Shown here: positions 63,013 to 64,000 of the stretch, in pieces
How the letters are laid out: every line of letters starts with the position of its first letter
Numbering within the stretch: the stretch's first letter is position 1
Source: Clostridium_S neuense
GTDB lineage: Bacteria > Bacillota > Clostridia > Clostridiales > Clostridiaceae
Assembly (NCBI RefSeq): GCF_045310695.1
Contig: NZ_JBJIAA010000002.1
Span: forward strand, 124,001-188,000
Length of the DNA: 64,000 nt
Reading direction: 5' to 3'
Program-made: the position numbers and the translations under genes
Notes under the pieces: generated by a model
Told to the model about the DNA's origin: nothing
The model's input: the letters and a program-made list of their open reading frames with translations, nothing else
Databases searched by the model: none

Positions 63013-63999
63013 CTATTGAATGGAATTATATACTTCTTTTCCATTAACTAAGGTTAAGCATACATTAACATTTCTTATTTTACTTAACGGAATTTTGAAT
63101 ACATCATCACTTAATACTGCAATATCAGCTGTTTTTCCAGCTTCCAAAGTTCCAAGTTTTTCTTCTTGAAAAAGGTCATAAGCACCGCCCCTTGTCCATG
63201 CAGTTAAAACTTCATTGATGGTAAGAGTATTTTCCACATTAAAGGGTTCTCCGCCTTCAGGAAAAAAGCCTCCGCATGCATGGTATATAGATTCCGGAAT
63301 ATTATCTATTAGAAGTGGCAAATCAGTTCCACATGAAAGAATAACACCACTGTCCGCCATTTTACGTCGATTCCAGTAATACTTTCCTCTATCCATACCA
63401 ATTTTACTCTCAATCATTGCCAGCTTACTCTTTCTATCAGCAATAGATTGAATCTGAGGGTATATTTCAGCTATAACTCCCAGTTTGCCCATATGCTCTA
63501 AATCAGCAGGATCGCTAAATTCTAAATCAGTCATGCTGTGGCGGTTTTTAAGTTTTCCGTTATTATCTTTTTGGCATTTTTCATATATATTTAATACTTT
63601 ACAAATTGCTGCATCACCTTGAGCATGCAGCGAAAAGCGGAAACCTGCTGCATCTGCTGCTAGTGTCTCTTTTTCTATCATATCATAATCAATATCTAAA
63701 GCACAGCATGTGTCAGCACAATTATAAGGCTTTTTTAAATCTCCACATAACTCACTTATAGAACCATCAGTCATACGATTGTAGCCAGAAAAACGAACAA
63801 AATCACCTACGAAACGTTTTCGCATAGCTTTTCCATATTCAAAATCAGCACATCGACCAACGGGCTGACTCATAAAATTAACACGCAAGGTTAGTTCGCC
63901 TGATTTATCTAAGTCTTCAAGGACATCGGTAAAGCCGTAAAAATCATCAAATCCCATTTCCTTTACAGAAGTGATTCCACGGCCGTTCATCATTGCCAT
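63013..63999 (-). CDS. amidohydrolase family protein (YtcJ/NfdA-like), N-terminus outside window
   Basis: At least 328 C-terminal residues of an amidohydrolase_3 enzyme are present. Features are RFSLHAQGDAA, LKNRHSMTDLEFS, the Asp-bearing ILSCGTDLPLLIDNIPESIYHA and the terminal GTLEAGKTADIAVL. The frame runs to the window edge, so the metal-binding HxH region lies beyond it; the methionine at the edge is internal. Relatives hydrolyse N-substituted amides or formamides. Substrate is unknown. Confidence 0.85.
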   Translation of the reverse strand: MAMMNGRGITSVKEMGFDDFYGFTDVLEDLDKSGELTLRVNFMSQPVGRCADFEYGKAMRKRFVGDFVRFSGYNRMTDGSISELCGDLKKPYNCADTCCALDIDYDMIEKETLAADAAGFRFSLHAQGDAAICKVLNIYEKCQKDNNGKLKNRHSMTDLEFSDPADLEHMGKLGVIAEIYPQIQSIADRKSKLAMIESKIGMDRGKYYWNRRKMADSGVILSCGTDLPLLIDNIPESIYHACGGFFPEGGEPFNVENTLTINEVLTAWTRGGAYDLFQEEKLGTLEAGKTADIAVLSDDVFKIPLSKIRNVNVCLTLVNGKEVYNSIQ

Positions 64000-64000
64000 A

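Noticed and set aside
1..64000. CRISPR array, tRNA or rRNA genes
   Set aside because: No regularly spaced short repeats with unique spacers, and no cloverleaf or rRNA-like segments were seen on reading. The repeats found are dispersed and palindromic.

Overview
The window looks like chromosome of a low-GC, spore-forming Firmicute, most likely a saccharolytic, solvent- or acid-forming Clostridium sensu stricto. The reasons are strongly AT-rich DNA, GGAGG-type ribosome sites, a bifunctional AdhE, a ferredoxin-linked EtfAB/lactate dehydrogenase operon, a Glu T-box and spore-cortex genes. Species is not fixed by anything visible. No rRNA, tRNA or CRISPR was seen.

Layout. 1-3.9 kb: 3' part of an apparently decayed gene, pepA, an ECF substrate-binding component behind a structured leader, and a DUF3842 gene. 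4-9.4 kb: an FtsX-type ABC exporter followed by its likely two-component system. 9.6-16 kb: adhE diverging from an etfB-etfA-lctD operon, with a Rex-like operator on the adhE -35 and a GntR/LldR-like operator at the lct start site. 16.3-20.1 kb: gltX-glnS behind a T-box with a GAA specifier. 21-22.7 kb: pdaA-cwlD, the muramic-delta-lactam pair of the spore cortex. 24-29 kb: a MATE pump and a MarR-controlled ABC-2 exporter with several operator-like palindromes. 29-34 kb: methyltransferase, DUF421/DUF4363 pair, methionine aminopeptidase, XRE regulator. 33.5-36.7 kb: LytTR regulator, GHKL kinase, YhfC-type membrane protease and lipoprotein. 36.8-38.6 kb: a small graveyard (phage replication fragment, repeat element, esterase fragment) plus a Vat-like acetyltransferase. 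38.8-42.5 kb: DUF2225 gene and an ABC exporter operon ending in a presenilin-like (GxGD) membrane protein. 43-50.2 kb: beta-helix protein and a mannose-family PTS with a SIS deglycase-like enzyme, whose PRD regulator is interrupted by an in-frame TAG. 50.4-56 kb: Rsm22-like methyltransferase, TPR protein, TIGR00300 protein, DUF2935 protein and an orphan. 56.4-60.7 kb: ArsR-type regulator, GH43 arabinofuranosidase and araA with AraR-like and cre-like sites. 61-64 kb: J-domain/TPR membrane protein and the 3' part of an amidohydrolase gene.

Two families of dispersed intergenic elements run through the window. Family 1 is about 190-210 bp, with two conserved hairpins. Family 2 is a long palindrome of about 190-350 bp, with a conserved apex. 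They sit in intergenic gaps, inside or beside operons; one supplies the last codons and stop of cwlD.

The clearest candidate for new biology is the ABC exporter plus GxGD membrane protein at 39.6-42.5 kb, followed by the two repeat families and the amber-interrupted PTS regulator.
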